A stretch of 64,000 nt of DNA from Nitrospira sp. CR1.1 (GCA_014055465.1 WIAF01000001.1:744001-808000); one strand, 5' to 3'; positions 1 through 8,482 are shown, numbered from the stretch's first letter. Notes: a model not told the origin generated them from the letters alone. Made by a program: numbers and translations.

Positions 1-1
1 T

Positions 2-244
2 CTACTGTACCGGAACCGGTTCTTGTTTACGGGGGATCACCTCTGGTGGGAGCCGGAGACCAACGAGTTGGCCTCTCCGCGGCAATTGGTCTGGGACTCG
101 GAGGCGTTGCGTCGATCCATTGAAACCCTGGCAGCCTACCCGTTCGAATGGGTGCTGGCCGGTCATGGAGGGCGGATACACTTGTCTCAACACGCGATGC
201 GTGCAGCGCTCGACGATTTGCTCCTTCGCAGACAACGAGTTTGA
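2..244 (+). CDS. MBL-fold metallo-hydrolase, C-terminal fragment
   Basis: The reading frame is open from the left window edge to TGA at 242-244, so this is the 3' end of a gene that starts outside the window. The visible residues include FTGDHLWW (a beta-lactamase-fold strand carrying the metal-ligand Asp) and VLAGHGG, which fits the last metal-ligand His of metallo-beta-lactamase-fold hydrolases. The spacing of the two motifs matches a glyoxalase II/MBL C-terminus. The substrate cannot be inferred. It ends 10 bases before the convergent oxyR stop codon. Confidence 0.7.
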   Translation, partial: LLYRNRFLFTGDHLWWEPETNELASPRQLVWDSEALRRSIETLAAYPFEWVLAGHGGRIHLSQHAMRAALDDLLLRRQRV

Positions 245-253
245 CGCTGACGC

Positions 254-1168
254 TCAGGCCGTTGCGGAGATCGGCTCCAGTCCCGGGATCTTTACCATCC
301 CCACCGCATCCTGAATCGCCGTCATGACGGCCGGCCTCGCAAATCCTTTGCGCCAAGCCAGGGCGATGCGCCGCTCGGGCACCGGTTTCGTGAACTTCAA
401 CACGGCCAGCCTCTTGTTCAGATGTCGGCTGGTGACGGCGCTGCAGGGCATCACAGTAATGCCGAGCCCTGACGCGACCATCTGCCGAATCGTCTCCAGC
501 GAATTCCCCTGCAACCCTTCCGAATCCGATCGGCTTAGTTCCGGACAGGCCTCCAGCACTTGGTGCCTGAAACAATGACCTGCATGGGGCAGCAGGACGC
601 GTTCACTGGTCATGGCCGAGGGATCGATTGTCCCCTTTTTTGCCAGCCGATGATCCGCGGGTACGACGGCCTTGAACGGTTCATCATACAGGGGCTGCAC
701 CAGGATGCCCGGCTCCTCAAACGGCAGGGCGATCATGATGACGTCCAGTTTTCCGCTCTTCAACATGGCCGTCAGATTCACCGTTAAATTCTCCTCGATC
801 TCCAGCGGCATCTCCGGCGCCCGCTTGTGGAGCAGGGGTACGAGGTCGGGTAGCAGATACGGGCCTACCGTCGCAATGGCGCCGAGCCGCAACGCTCCTA
901 CCAGCTGATTCTTGCCCTGGGCCGCGAGCAGTTTGATGTGATCCACTTCCTCAAGCACCCGCTGAGCCTGGTGCACGATCTGTTCTCCCAGTGGCGTGAG
1001 CACCGCCTGATTTCTGCGCCGCTCAAAGATCGCCACGCCCAATTCACCCTCCAACTTCTTGATGGCCAGACTCAATGCCGGTTGCGTCACGAAAGTTCGC
1101 TCGGCCGCCCGGCCAAAATGCCGTTCCTGCGCAAGGGCGACAATGTATTGCAGCTCGGTGAGCGTCAT
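254..1168 (-). CDS. oxyR: Hydrogen-peroxide-sensing LysR-type regulator OxyR
   Basis: This is a 304-aa LysR-family regulator with an N-terminal winged HTH (residues 1-60, starting [14 protein letters not shown] and containing [15 protein letters not shown]) and a type-2 periplasmic-binding-like sensor domain. Residues C199 (in GHCFRHQ) and C208 (in LEAC) sit at the numbering and 9-residue spacing of the redox-active cysteine pair of E. coli OxyR, so peroxide sensing by disulfide formation is well supported. The divergently transcribed small lipoprotein and cytochrome c peroxidase genes suggest a peroxide-response unit. A perfect palindrome lies just upstream of its start codon. Confidence 0.93.
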   Translation of the reverse strand: MTLTELQYIVALAQERHFGRAAERTFVTQPALSLAIKKLEGELGVAIFERRRNQAVLTPLGEQIVHQAQRVLEEVDHIKLLAAQGKNQLVGALRLGAIATVGPYLLPDLVPLLHKRAPEMPLEIEENLTVNLTAMLKSGKLDVIMIALPFEEPGILVQPLYDEPFKAVVPADHRLAKKGTIDPSAMTSERVLLPHAGHCFRHQVLEACPELSRSDSEGLQGNSLETIRQMVASGLGITVMPCSAVTSRHLNKRLAVLKFTKPVPERRIALAWRKGFARPAVMTAIQDAVGMVKIPGLEPISATA

Positions 1169-1186
1169 GGACCGGAAAGCCTCAAT

Positions 1187-1198
1187 GATAAGCTTATC
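1187..1198. promoter_or_regulatory. Palindrome in the oxyR upstream region, possible operator
   Basis: The sequence GATAAGCTTATC is a perfect 12-bp palindrome 19 bases upstream of the oxyR start, in the AT-rich divergent interval before the lipoprotein/peroxidase genes. LysR regulators usually bind dyads in such intervals and control themselves and the divergent gene, so this is a candidate OxyR site. It matches no strict OxyR consensus that I can verify by eye. Confidence 0.4.
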
Positions 1199-1294
1199 TA
1201 ATCGTCTGGTAATACACTATCAATTGGACTGATGATTCCGCAACCGGTATCGTGCCGTCAATCAGATCGTAACCATGCAACAAGGAGGCGACGT

Positions 1295-1501
1295 ATGCGA
1301 CAGGTCGTAGCCCTCATAGGGATCGGGTGTTTCATGGTCCCGTTGCAGGGATGTGCTGCGCCGGCAAAACACGCCGGTCATGAGACGGTGACTTTTGCGG
1401 AAGACCAAGGCAGGGCTCTGCCAGATGACGCATTCGCCAAGAAGGTCGGACAACACCTAGATCGACAGGACCGGCCCGGTACGACGTTGATGTTTCGATG
1501 A
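1295..1501 (+). CDS. Small predicted lipoprotein upstream of cytochrome c peroxidase
   Basis: This 68-aa protein starts at the ATG preceded by AAGGAGG at 1282-1288; an upstream in-frame start has no comparable ribosome site. A short basic N-terminus (MRQ), a hydrophobic stretch and a lipobox-like LQGC (Cys near residue 20) suggest export and lipidation. The rest is polar and shows no recognisable domain. It lies 44 bases upstream of the di-heme peroxidase on the same strand and is divergent from oxyR, so it may be part of the same peroxide-defence transcript. The function is unknown. Confidence 0.6.
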   Translation: MRQVVALIGIGCFMVPLQGCAAPAKHAGHETVTFAEDQGRALPDDAFAKKVGQHLDRQDRPGTTLMFR

Positions 1502-1545
1502 TCACTGTGTGACTCGCATCGAAAGGGAAAGGAGAAGGAGGAGCC

Positions 1546-2622
1546 ATGGGAACGAGAAGGATGAGATGGGTCGCGGGGATGGCGGCAAGTGTCATGGTCG
1601 GGGCGATGGGCCTGGCGGCCACGAAAGTCATGGGTGATTCGTCTGCGCCGCCCCCTGGAGGTTCTATCGTGATCACGCAGACGGTGCCGCTGGGATTGGA
1701 GGATCCTGCGGCCTACATTCCTGCCGATAATCCGCAGACAGCCAAGAAGATCGAGCTGGGGCGAATTCTGTTTTTTGATAAGCGGCTGTCCAAGACCAAC
1801 ACCGTGGCCTGCGCGAACTGCCACATGCCTGGATTAGCGTTCACCGACGGACAGGCCGTCTCTATGGGAATCAATCGACTGCAGGGTGGTCGCAGCGCCC
1901 CCACAGCCATCAACCGCGTCTATAGCAAGGTGCAATTTTGGGATGGGCGCGCCCAGACTCTGGAAGAACAATCGACGGGGCCGTTTATCAATCCGGTGGA
2001 ACATGGCTTTCTCGACTATGATGAAATGACGGCGAAGCTGAAAAAGTTGAGCGGCTATCGCAAGCTGTTCCAGGAAGTGTTTCACGACGAGATTACGGAG
2101 CCGAACATCGGCAAGGCGATCGCGAGTTTCCAGCGGACGCTGGTCTCTGGCAATAGTCCTGCCGACCGGTTTGACGTCGGCGGCGATGAGCAAGCTTTGA
2201 GCGATTCGGCCAAGCGAGGCCTCGAATTGTTCCGCGGCAAAGCCCGCTGCACGCGTTGCCACTCCGGCTTCAACTTCTCAGACGAGAAATTTCACAATCT
2301 CGGCATCGGCTGGGATACCAACAGCGTGGACTTGGGGCGCTACATGGTGACCAAGAATCCCGAAGACATCGGAGCCTTCAAGACGCCGACCTTGCGGGAA
2401 ATTTCGCGCACCGCGCCGTACATGCACGACGGACGATTCGGAACGCTGGAGGAGGTGGTGGCCTTCTATAACCGGGGAGGAATTCCTAATCCACATCAGG
2501 ACAATACGATCATTCCGCTTGAACTCACTGAATCGGAACAGCAGGAGGTGGCGGCCTTCTTGCGATCCCTGAACGGCGAAGGCTGGCAGCAGGTGACGGC
2601 GCCTATCCAGTTCCCCCAGTAA
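1546..2622 (+). CDS. Di-heme cytochrome c peroxidase (MauG/CcpA family)
   Basis: This 358-aa exported protein reduces H2O2 to water with electrons from small c-type cytochromes in the periplasm. It has an N-terminal membrane-targeting segment (about residues 8-28) and two heme c binding motifs, CANCH (residues 89-93) and CTRCH (235-239), in the two-domain arrangement of bacterial cytochrome c peroxidases. RTLVSGNSPADRFD, DIGAFKTPTLR and the MHDGRFGTLEEVV block are typical of the family, and the length is normal. Its position next to divergent oxyR supports peroxide detoxification. A GC-rich hairpin follows the stop codon. Confidence 0.93.
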   Translation: MGTRRMRWVAGMAASVMVGAMGLAATKVMGDSSAPPPGGSIVITQTVPLGLEDPAAYIPADNPQTAKKIELGRILFFDKRLSKTNTVACANCHMPGLAFTDGQAVSMGINRLQGGRSAPTAINRVYSKVQFWDGRAQTLEEQSTGPFINPVEHGFLDYDEMTAKLKKLSGYRKLFQEVFHDEITEPNIGKAIASFQRTLVSGNSPADRFDVGGDEQALSDSAKRGLELFRGKARCTRCHSGFNFSDEKFHNLGIGWDTNSVDLGRYMVTKNPEDIGAFKTPTLREISRTAPYMHDGRFGTLEEVVAFYNRGGIPNPHQDNTIIPLELTESEQQEVAAFLRSLNGEGWQQVTAPIQFPQ

Positions 2623-2638
2623 CGGAGGCGTCCGGGAT

Positions 2639-2674
2639 GAGAAGGGCCCCGGTCTTCAGACCCCGGTCCTTCTC
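2639..2674 (+). terminator. Imperfect hairpin after the peroxidase gene, candidate terminator
   Basis: The arms start with GAGAAGG and end with CCTTCTC, and the inner part GGTCT/AGACC also pairs, with a small internal mismatch region. It lies 17 bases after the cytochrome c peroxidase stop codon. No clear T-run follows, so this may be only a weak terminator or an mRNA 3'-end stabiliser. Confidence 0.4.
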
Positions 2675-2763
2675 GTCGGACGACTGAGCCTGCTTGCAAA
2701 TGCCTATCCGGTACGGGTAACAGAGAGGATGATCATGAACTCTGTGCCGTTGCCGGTACCCTT

Positions 2764-4392
2764 GTGATGATGACTGCCGTTTCCCGCTGGATCGACCGCA
2801 ATATCCTGGAACTCGCCCGCGACTTCCAACTGTCCTATTTGCCCCCGCTCATGGTCTACATGGCTGCGGGTATTTCCGGGCTCACCGGCATCGTCGGCAC
2901 ATTCTTTGTGAAAGATTATCTGGGCTTGTCCGCCGCCTTTCTTGCGGCATTGGGATTTTGGGCCGGCATTCCCTGGGCGCTCAAAATGCCGTTCGGACAT
3001 CTGGTTGATCTGCTGTGGCGATGGAAGAGCCTGCTCGTGTATGCCGGCGCGGGAGTGATTACCGCCAGTCTGTTGATCATGGTCGGTTTGATCGGTCATC
3101 GCGAGGCCATGATCGCCGTCATGCCGGCTGAAGTCTGGTACGTGCTGAGCGCGCTTCTGGCCCCGATCGGGTATGTGATTCAGGACACGGTCGCCGATGC
3201 CATGACGGTTGAGGCTGTTCCGAGGGTCGATGAGCGAGGCCTCCCTATCGACGAAGCCAGGCTGAAGCTGATGCACACGACCATGCAGACGCTGGGACGT
3301 GTGGCCATCATCAGCGGTGGGATTGTGGTGGCGCTCATCAATCTGTACCTGTTCATGGGTGTCGAGAATCTGCCGAAGGAACAAGTCGCGGAAATTTATC
3401 AGCAAGTCTATCTCCTGGCCCTGACCATACCGGCCGTATCGGTGCTCGGCGTGATTACCGCGTCGATTCTCCGCCTGCGAGCCAAACGGCGGTTTCTCAG
3501 CCAGGGCATGACCTCCGCCCAGGTTGCCGCGTTGCTGGATAGGCCAGCAGAACCGACCCAGCCTAATTGGTGGATTCTCGGAGGCAGCCTGCTGTTCGTC
3601 TTGTTTACCCTGACCGTGGGAATGGCGGATTTTCCGTTCAATGAAGAAATCGTCTTCGCGGGATCGATGGCCATCGTGTCGGTCTTGATGGTCCGCCTGA
3701 CTCGCGAACTGGCTCCCGACGCCAGGCATGTGCTCGTCGGCACGGCGTTGGTGGTGTTCGTGTTTCGTGCGGTGCCGGGGCCCGGCGAAGGCGCGACCTG
3801 GTGGATGATCGACAAGCTGAAATTCGATCAGCAGTTTCTGTCGGTGTTGTCGCTCATCGGCAGCGCGTTGACGCTCGCGGGCATGTTTCTCTTTCGCCGG
3901 TTTATGGCGGAACGGTCTATTGCCTATGTCGTCGGGTTTTTGACGGTGGCAGCCTTTCTCCTCGGGCTTCCCATTGTCAGCATGTATTACGGACTTCACG
4001 AATGGACCGCGGCGCTGACCGGCGGCGTGGTGGATGCGCGCTTCATCGCATTGATCAATACCGCGCTGGAATCGCCGCTGGGACAAATCTCCATGATTCC
4101 CATGTTGGCCTGGATTGCGAACTCTGCGCCGGCTAATCTCAAGGCCACCTATTTTGCCGTGATGGCCTCCTTTACCAATCTTGCGTTGTCGCTCAGCCAG
4201 CTCGGGACGAAATATCTGAACGAGCTGTTTGTGGTGACTCGGGAGGTACGGGATCCGGTCACCAACGCGATTCAGACGCCCGACGATTACGGTCAGTTGG
4301 GAATGTTGCTGATCGTGCAAGCGGTGTTAGGTCTGGCGCTCCCCTTCGCGGCCATTCTCTTTGCGCGGTTCTCGCGTTTCCGGAGTGCCTGA
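2764..4392 (+). CDS. BT1/MFS-type membrane transporter
   Basis: This 542-aa polytopic membrane protein has about 12 hydrophobic segments spread over its length. The segment IGYVIQDTVADAMTVE (residues about 139-154) and the ALKMPFGHLVDLLW block resemble the conserved DxxxD and PLYGxxSD-like motifs of the BT1 (folate/biopterin transporter-like) branch of the major facilitator superfamily. Three consecutive start codons (GTG ATG ATG) make the exact start uncertain by two residues. The DedA-rhodanese gene follows 20 bases downstream, so the two may be cotranscribed. The substrate is unknown; cofactor or organic-anion transport is only a family-based guess. Confidence 0.75.
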   Translation: MMMTAVSRWIDRNILELARDFQLSYLPPLMVYMAAGISGLTGIVGTFFVKDYLGLSAAFLAALGFWAGIPWALKMPFGHLVDLLWRWKSLLVYAGAGVITASLLIMVGLIGHREAMIAVMPAEVWYVLSALLAPIGYVIQDTVADAMTVEAVPRVDERGLPIDEARLKLMHTTMQTLGRVAIISGGIVVALINLYLFMGVENLPKEQVAEIYQQVYLLALTIPAVSVLGVITASILRLRAKRRFLSQGMTSAQVAALLDRPAEPTQPNWWILGGSLLFVLFTLTVGMADFPFNEEIVFAGSMAIVSVLMVRLTRELAPDARHVLVGTALVVFVFRAVPGPGEGATWWMIDKLKFDQQFLSVLSLIGSALTLAGMFLFRRFMAERSIAYVVGFLTVAAFLLGLPIVSMYYGLHEWTAALTGGVVDARFIALINTALESPLGQISMIPMLAWIANSAPANLKATYFAVMASFTNLALSLSQLGTKYLNELFVVTREVRDPVTNAIQTPDDYGQLGMLLIVQAVLGLALPFAAILFARFSRFRSA

Positions 4393-4412
4393 GCGGGAGG
4401 ACATCATCGGCT

Positions 4413-5351
4413 ATGAATCCGTTTGACTTCTTGGCCGAGCATGGTTCGTCGGTGCTGTTCTGGGTGATCTTCGTCGAGCAGATTGGCTTCCCCCTTCCCG
4501 CCATTCCGCTCCTTGTTGCCGCTGGCGCTCTGGTTGGGGCTGGAAAAATGAGCCTTGCCACGGCCTTGTTGGTACCGGTTACCGCCTCTCTTCCACCGGA
4601 CCTCGCCTGGTATTACCTGGGTCGTCGCAAGGGCGGAAAAGTGCTGGGGTTTCTCTGCCGCCTGTCGCTGGAACCGGATTCCTGCGTGCGGGATACGGAG
4701 ACTGTGTTTCACCGGAACGGGCCTCGCGGATTGCTGCTGGCCAAATTCATCCCGGGTTTGAGCACCGTGGCGCCGCCGCTGGCTGGTATTGTCGGCATGC
4801 CTGCGGCGATGTTTGTCGTGTACGATATCGCCGGCACCTTGATCTGGGCGGCGGTCAGCGCCGGAGTTGGCGCGTTGTTCAGCGATCAGTTGGAACAGCT
4901 CGCCGGGCTGTTCGACCAGGCCGGCGGCCTGATGCTCGTCATCCTTCTCCTGGGTTTCGCCGGATTTCTCGCCTACAAGTTCTATCACCGGCAGAGGTTT
5001 TTGCGACATCTGCGCATGGCGAAAATTTCCGTGGATGAGCTCAAGCGGCGTATGGACGCCGGGGAGGCCATCAGTGTGGTTGATGTCCGGCATCCGCTGT
5101 CACTCGACCGTGATTCCGAGAGCATCCCGGGATCCATCAACTTTACCTTGGAAGAGATCGAGCATCGACATCACGAAATCCCGCGCGACCGCGATATCGT
5201 GCTGTACTGCGCCTGTCCGAACGAAGTCTCCAGCGCCAGAACGGCATTTTTGCTCAAGAAAAAGGGCATTCACCGGGTGCGGCCGCTGGAAGGAGGGCTG
5301 AATGCCTGGCGGGAACGCAACTTCCCCGTGGAGCGAAGGATGCATACCTGA
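4413..5351 (+). CDS. DedA-family membrane protein fused to a C-terminal rhodanese domain
   Basis: The 312-aa protein has an N-terminal VTT/DedA domain (residues 1-190) with several hydrophobic segments and the typical AKFIPGLSTVAPPLAG motif. A C-terminal rhodanese domain (about 205-308) follows. The rhodanese active-site loop reads YCACPNEVSSAR, so a catalytic cysteine is present, and VVDVRHP and RPLEGGLNAW are standard rhodanese motifs. DedA proteins act in lipid flipping and envelope homeostasis; rhodaneses move sulfane sulfur. The fusion occurs in several bacteria, but its substrate is unknown. A degraded copy of its rhodanese tail lies downstream at 6114-6329. Confidence 0.9.
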   Translation: MNPFDFLAEHGSSVLFWVIFVEQIGFPLPAIPLLVAAGALVGAGKMSLATALLVPVTASLPPDLAWYYLGRRKGGKVLGFLCRLSLEPDSCVRDTETVFHRNGPRGLLLAKFIPGLSTVAPPLAGIVGMPAAMFVVYDIAGTLIWAAVSAGVGALFSDQLEQLAGLFDQAGGLMLVILLLGFAGFLAYKFYHRQRFLRHLRMAKISVDELKRRMDAGEAISVVDVRHPLSLDRDSESIPGSINFTLEEIEHRHHEIPRDRDIVLYCACPNEVSSARTAFLLKKKGIHRVRPLEGGLNAWRERNFPVERRMHT

Positions 5352-5394
5352 TCGGGTGAGTGAGTTCGTGGACTGTTCCGGCGAGGAAAGGGCG

Positions 5395-6015
5395 ATGCCT
5401 ATGGCAAGGCCGATGATTTCAGTGATCGCCGCAGGAGTGCTGCTCTGTGGCTGGGTGGAAGCAGGCGCATGGAGAGACTGGAAGACAGGCGCAGATGTAA
5501 CCGGTATCCGGCAGGTGAAAAGTGCGTCGCGTCAGAAGACTGCAGGCGTGAAGTACAAGGTCGTCGGTGTGTTTCAGCGGGAGAAACAGTTTATCGGCGG
5601 CTCTGCCGTGGCCGATGTCACCGAGCAGGTAGAATTCGAATTTTTCTGGCCGCTGGAAGAAGGGGCGCAGCCCAAGGTGCTGCCGAATATTCCGACGAAA
5701 GTGGACAACCTTCGTGATGGTTCGGCGGTCTGCCCGGCGCCGGTGCTTAAGGGTACTTATGAACACTTCGATCTCAAGAGCATTACGGTGATCGGAACGA
5801 TGTTCGGTTTGATCGGAGAGCGGAGAACCCCGGACATGGATGAATATGCCGGCGGAGGCGGCTGCAAGGGCACACGTCCCGTTCAGGGGCAGGTTCGCGA
5901 GGAGCAGGTACTGGTGACACTCCCGCCGGAGTTCCTCGCGGGTCAGTTATCGAAGGGGCAGGTCTTTACGCAACAGGACCAGGGATGGACCTGGACCTTT
6001 ACGCCGATTCCGTGA
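5395..6015 (+). CDS. Exported protein of unknown function
   Basis: I do not recognise this 206-aa protein. The start at 5395 (MPMARPMISVIAAGVLLCG) gives a clean signal-peptide-like N-terminus ending near VEAGA; an ATG at 5401 is equally possible. The mature part is beta-strand-like, with two widely spaced cysteines (in AVCPAP and GGCKG) that could form a disulfide in the periplasm. It follows the DedA-rhodanese gene by 43 bases on the same strand and may be cotranscribed. Confidence 0.7.
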   Translation: MPMARPMISVIAAGVLLCGWVEAGAWRDWKTGADVTGIRQVKSASRQKTAGVKYKVVGVFQREKQFIGGSAVADVTEQVEFEFFWPLEEGAQPKVLPNIPTKVDNLRDGSAVCPAPVLKGTYEHFDLKSITVIGTMFGLIGERRTPDMDEYAGGGGCKGTRPVQGQVREEQVLVTLPPEFLAGQLSKGQVFTQQDQGWTWTFTPIP

Positions 6016-6113
6016 GTTTCGAGGGGAAAGCCTAGGCTGCTCGTCCACATCGTGTCTCATCTGGTAGCTACTTGCTGTGGAACGCGCTTCTGGGACCATT
6101 TTGGTTCGATTGA

Positions 6114-6329
6114 CTTCACAATGGAACAGGTGAATATGGCCATCAGGAGATTCCTCGCGATCGCGACATTGTGCTCTACTGCACCTGCCCGAATGAAGTC
6201 TCTAGCGCCAGGACGGCGTTTCTGTTGAATAAGACGGGCATCCATCGTGTGCGCCCGCTCGAAGGCGGGCTCGATGCCTGGGGAGAACGGCAGTATTCGG
6301 TGGAGCGCTGGGCAAGTAAAGGAATGTAA
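6114..6329 (+). pseudogene. Rhodanese-domain remnant, partial copy of the DedA-rhodanese 3' end
   Basis: An open frame bounded by a stop at 6111 and TAA at 6327-6329 encodes HQEIPRDRDIVLYCTCPNE and then SARTAFLL and RPLEGGLDAW. This closely matches the last third of the rhodanese domain encoded at about 5170-5340. The nucleotide similarity is obvious but many third positions differ, so the copy is not recent. No start codon precedes it in frame and the first half of the domain is missing, so it is best read as a decayed partial duplication or the stump of a deleted paralog. Confidence 0.75.
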
Positions 6330-6432
6330 AGAAAATCAGCCAGTTCGGACCATTAGCATGCCAACCAGGATTCGTGACCCGGCGAAATGCTGAGCAAGAG
6401 AGTAGCCCGGTTGAGATTCTACTACTACCGCC

Positions 6433-6462
6433 TTGACGTTTACCACTAAACTCATTTATAAA
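6433..6462 (+). promoter_or_regulatory. Sigma70-type promoter of the AT-rich gene at 6501
   Basis: TTGACG (6433-6438) and TATAAA (6457-6462) are separated by 18 bases, a strong match to the -35/-10 consensus, about 30 bases before the ribosome site of the next gene. Confidence 0.6.
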
Positions 6463-6500
6463 ATAAACCACTATATACAGCAGTTAATATGGAGGTAAGT

Positions 6501-7037
6501 ATGCATGAAGTAGCGCTTCCTGAAGACTTGTTTGTTCGTTTGCAAAAACTAGCGGTGCCGCTTGTTGATAAGCCAGCCGATATCATTGAAAGACTTGTTA
6601 GCCATTACGAGAAGACGGGATCAGAAATATCAAAAGTCGATGAGAGAGTCGGTGCATCCACTGGTAGCAAACCAAGTTCGTTAGTTCGAGAAGCCAAAAT
6701 TGCGGGACGGATTCCTCGTGAAAGAGGGGTGACGATTGAGATTGATGGTCATGTGATTCGGGCGGTTTCAGTTAAAGAGATGTATCAGGAGACGCTGAAG
6801 TATTTGCTAGACAAGGGATACTCCAAGCGCATTAAGGACCTCGTACCGTATAGCACGAGTGGCGTTCGTTATCTCATTGCTGATCGTCCCGTTCACCAGA
6901 AGGGCAATGGTTTCCGTGAACCAATCAAATGTGGTGGGTACTTTATGGAGGCTCACAAGGGCTATAAGACGGCTGTCAAGGATTTGAGCCGGTTTATCGA
7001 GAAAATGGGGCTAACGCTTAAGTATCTGGGTGCCTAG
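6501..7037 (+). CDS. Orphan protein with a possible N-terminal ribbon-helix-helix-like region
   Basis: The start is set at 6501 because GGAGG (6491-6495) stands 5 bases before it; the ATG at 6489 would overlap that ribosome site. The 178-aa product begins MHEVALPEDLFVRLQKLA, reminiscent of short DNA-binding segments such as the SeqA or RHH N-terminus. A basic linker and a compact C-terminal domain (IPRERGVTIEIDGHVIRAV to the end) follow. I do not recognise that C-terminal domain. The gene and its upstream region are much AT-richer than their neighbours, which suggests horizontal acquisition. It has its own strong promoter. Confidence 0.75.
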   Translation: MHEVALPEDLFVRLQKLAVPLVDKPADIIERLVSHYEKTGSEISKVDERVGASTGSKPSSLVREAKIAGRIPRERGVTIEIDGHVIRAVSVKEMYQETLKYLLDKGYSKRIKDLVPYSTSGVRYLIADRPVHQKGNGFREPIKCGGYFMEAHKGYKTAVKDLSRFIEKMGLTLKYLGA

Positions 7038-7068
7038 GTTGAATCAGAACGATGTAGGACACAACTGC

Positions 7069-7095
7069 CTGGCATCCCCTTGACCTGTGCGGTAT
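7069..7095 (+). repeat. 27-bp direct repeat, copy 1
   Basis: This segment begins CTGGCATCCCCTTGACC and ends GTGCGGTAT. It recurs with a single T/C difference at 8266-8292, the two copies flanking the regulator gene at 7107-8141. In copy 2 the repeat has a promoter-like layout (CTGGCA, 18 bases, TATGAT). Here the last hexamer is TATTTT. Confidence 0.6.
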
Positions 7096-7106
7096 TTTTT
7101 GCACCG

Positions 7107-8141
7107 TCAGTGCGACGAATTTTCGCGAGGAGTAGTGGGGCGGACATGATTGATCATGGCCAGGACGGCGGGGCTCGCGTGCTCGGGGTGGATGACGATG
7201 CCGGGGTGGCGATCAGCAAACACACGGAATACTTCATCGGCAAAACCTTGTCCCACGGATCGTACGTCACGAAAATCAAGGCGGATTTCTCTGAACTTCT
7301 CCAGATTGGCCAGCAAACGTTTCGCCTCCGACCGAGAGACATAATCACGCCGGAGTAGTTTCACGAACACCCTTGTTTTCTCGAACTGGAAGTCGTATTC
7401 CGCAGGGGCAAATTCGCCGAACACCTCCTCCAGTTTATGCTTGGCACTGCGGTGTACTGTGAAGTGGATGGTCGTTCCGGTCACATATCGTTGCTGGGAC
7501 ACGAAGACATCCTGCTTGGCGCGCTTCCACTCGATCTGAATGCGATGAGAGCGTATGGTAAAGTCATCACCGGCGCGGGAGGTAAAAAAGATTCCCTCCC
7601 CCGCATGGGCCTCGGGCATGGTGGTGGTTTTCCCTTTGAGGAGTTCGACCAGGGCCGTTTCTTCGTCCGGCAGATGGTGCTTGCTCGCGATTGAATGAAA
7701 CACGCCGACACCGGCGTCGCGGATGTCGAAGCCGACCAAGCTCGGTGTCAGTGTAAAACGTATGGAGCAACGTTCCGCTTGTGAGTGATCGATCGCATTG
7801 TTCAGCATTTCCGTGAACGCATACCGAGCAATGGCCACCACATTCGGTCTCAGCACTCGCTCAAGACTCAGTTGAGCCGTAAGTTGCCTCCATACTCGAT
7901 CCTCGTCGCAGTCCTGAATGGGAAGCTGGCGCGTGATCGTGATCGGCTTCTCGGCCTTTCCGGATACGCTATAGCGGGCTCCCCGTGTGGTTCCTGATCG
8001 GACGATCTGATGCGTTTCGAGCAGGCTTCGAAGATGCAGACTCATGGCCTGTCGACTGAGGCTGAGGTATTCGCGGAGTTCTCCTCCCGTGGCCGAGGAT
8101 CTTCGTGAGAGAAACACCAGAATCTTTTGCTTGGTGTTCAC
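7107..8141 (-). CDS. HTH / HATPase / STAS-like (DUF4325) regulator
   Basis: This 344-aa protein has an N-terminal winged helix (residues 1-70, ATGGELREYLSLSRQAMSLHL). A GHKL-type ATPase region follows, with the N-box ARYAFTEMLNNAIDHS and the G1 motif IRDAGVGVF. The C-terminal STAS-like DUF4325 domain (about 265-335) reads RDYVSRSEAKRLLANLEKF, then LDFRDV and GQGFADEVFRVF. Such proteins resemble anti-sigma/anti-anti-sigma switches fused to a DNA reader and probably act as cytosolic transcription regulators. The GTG start at 8141 lacks an obvious Shine-Dalgarno sequence. It stands alone on the minus strand, and its partners are unknown. Confidence 0.85.
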   Translation of the reverse strand: MNTKQKILVFLSRRSSATGGELREYLSLSRQAMSLHLRSLLETHQIVRSGTTRGARYSVSGKAEKPITITRQLPIQDCDEDRVWRQLTAQLSLERVLRPNVVAIARYAFTEMLNNAIDHSQAERCSIRFTLTPSLVGFDIRDAGVGVFHSIASKHHLPDEETALVELLKGKTTTMPEAHAGEGIFFTSRAGDDFTIRSHRIQIEWKRAKQDVFVSQQRYVTGTTIHFTVHRSAKHKLEEVFGEFAPAEYDFQFEKTRVFVKLLRRDYVSRSEAKRLLANLEKFREIRLDFRDVRSVGQGFADEVFRVFADRHPGIVIHPEHASPAVLAMINHVRPTTPRENSSH

Positions 8142-8265
8142 TGGGGGACGGTGTCACATTGTCAATGTATTGTCAACGTACGGTTTATGAAATTGTCAAT
8201 CTGTGTTGTGCGGGAACTGATGTCGGGTCATCGTGCGACCGGGGACCGGGACGAAATCCAATCAG

Positions 8266-8292
8266 CTGGCATCCCCTTGACCCGTGCGGTAT
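8266..8292 (+). promoter_or_regulatory. 27-bp direct repeat, copy 2, promoter-like element upstream of ssrA
   Basis: The element carries CTGGCA, an 18-base spacer and TATGAT, in the same layout as CTGGCA-N18-TACACT at 17966-17995 upstream of a DUF4412 gene. It points toward tmRNA, whose mature 5' end lies about 190 bases downstream. It could be the ssrA precursor promoter. The near-identical copy at 7069-7095 has no coding gene directly downstream on this strand. Confidence 0.45.
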
Positions 8293-8355
8293 GATGAGCA
8301 TCTAGGACAAGAGCAGATGGCGTATAGCCAACGGCCGAGTCAGGGAGACCTTGAG

Positions 8356-8473
8356 GATGTTCAAAAAGGTCTTCTGGCAAGGCCGCAGCGATGCGAAGGT
8401 CCGAGGCGTACATGTCCCGTACGTCGAGGAGCGGAGTGAGTGAGAACGCAGTCAGAAGACCTTTTTCAACATC
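8356..8473. repeat. MITE-like dispersed repeat with terminal inverted repeats
   Basis: The 118-bp element has 23-bp inverted ends: GATGTTCAAAAAGGTCTTCT opens it and its reverse complement, with two mismatches, closes it at 8451-8473. The interior contains GGCAAGGCCGCAGCG and a GTACRTGTCCCGTAC-like dyad. A related element lies at 16271-16450, sharing the TTGAAAAAG ends and an inverted GGCCTTGCTGG interior. I associate such non-coding elements with Nitrospira intergenic regions. It ends 9 bases before mature tmRNA and so lies inside the ssrA leader or promoter. Confidence 0.75.
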
Positions 8474-8482
8474 CGATCGAAA

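Noticed and set aside
2704-4320. 538-codon open frame on the minus strand
   Set aside because: It is antisense to the BT1-type transporter, has a composition dominated by His, Gln and Arg, and shows no domain; it is a shadow of the real gene.
7069-7095. Sigma54 promoter (TGGCA...TTGA)
   Set aside because: The spacing between the GG and the second element is one base too short and the conserved GC is missing; the sigma70-like reading with an 18-base spacer fits better.
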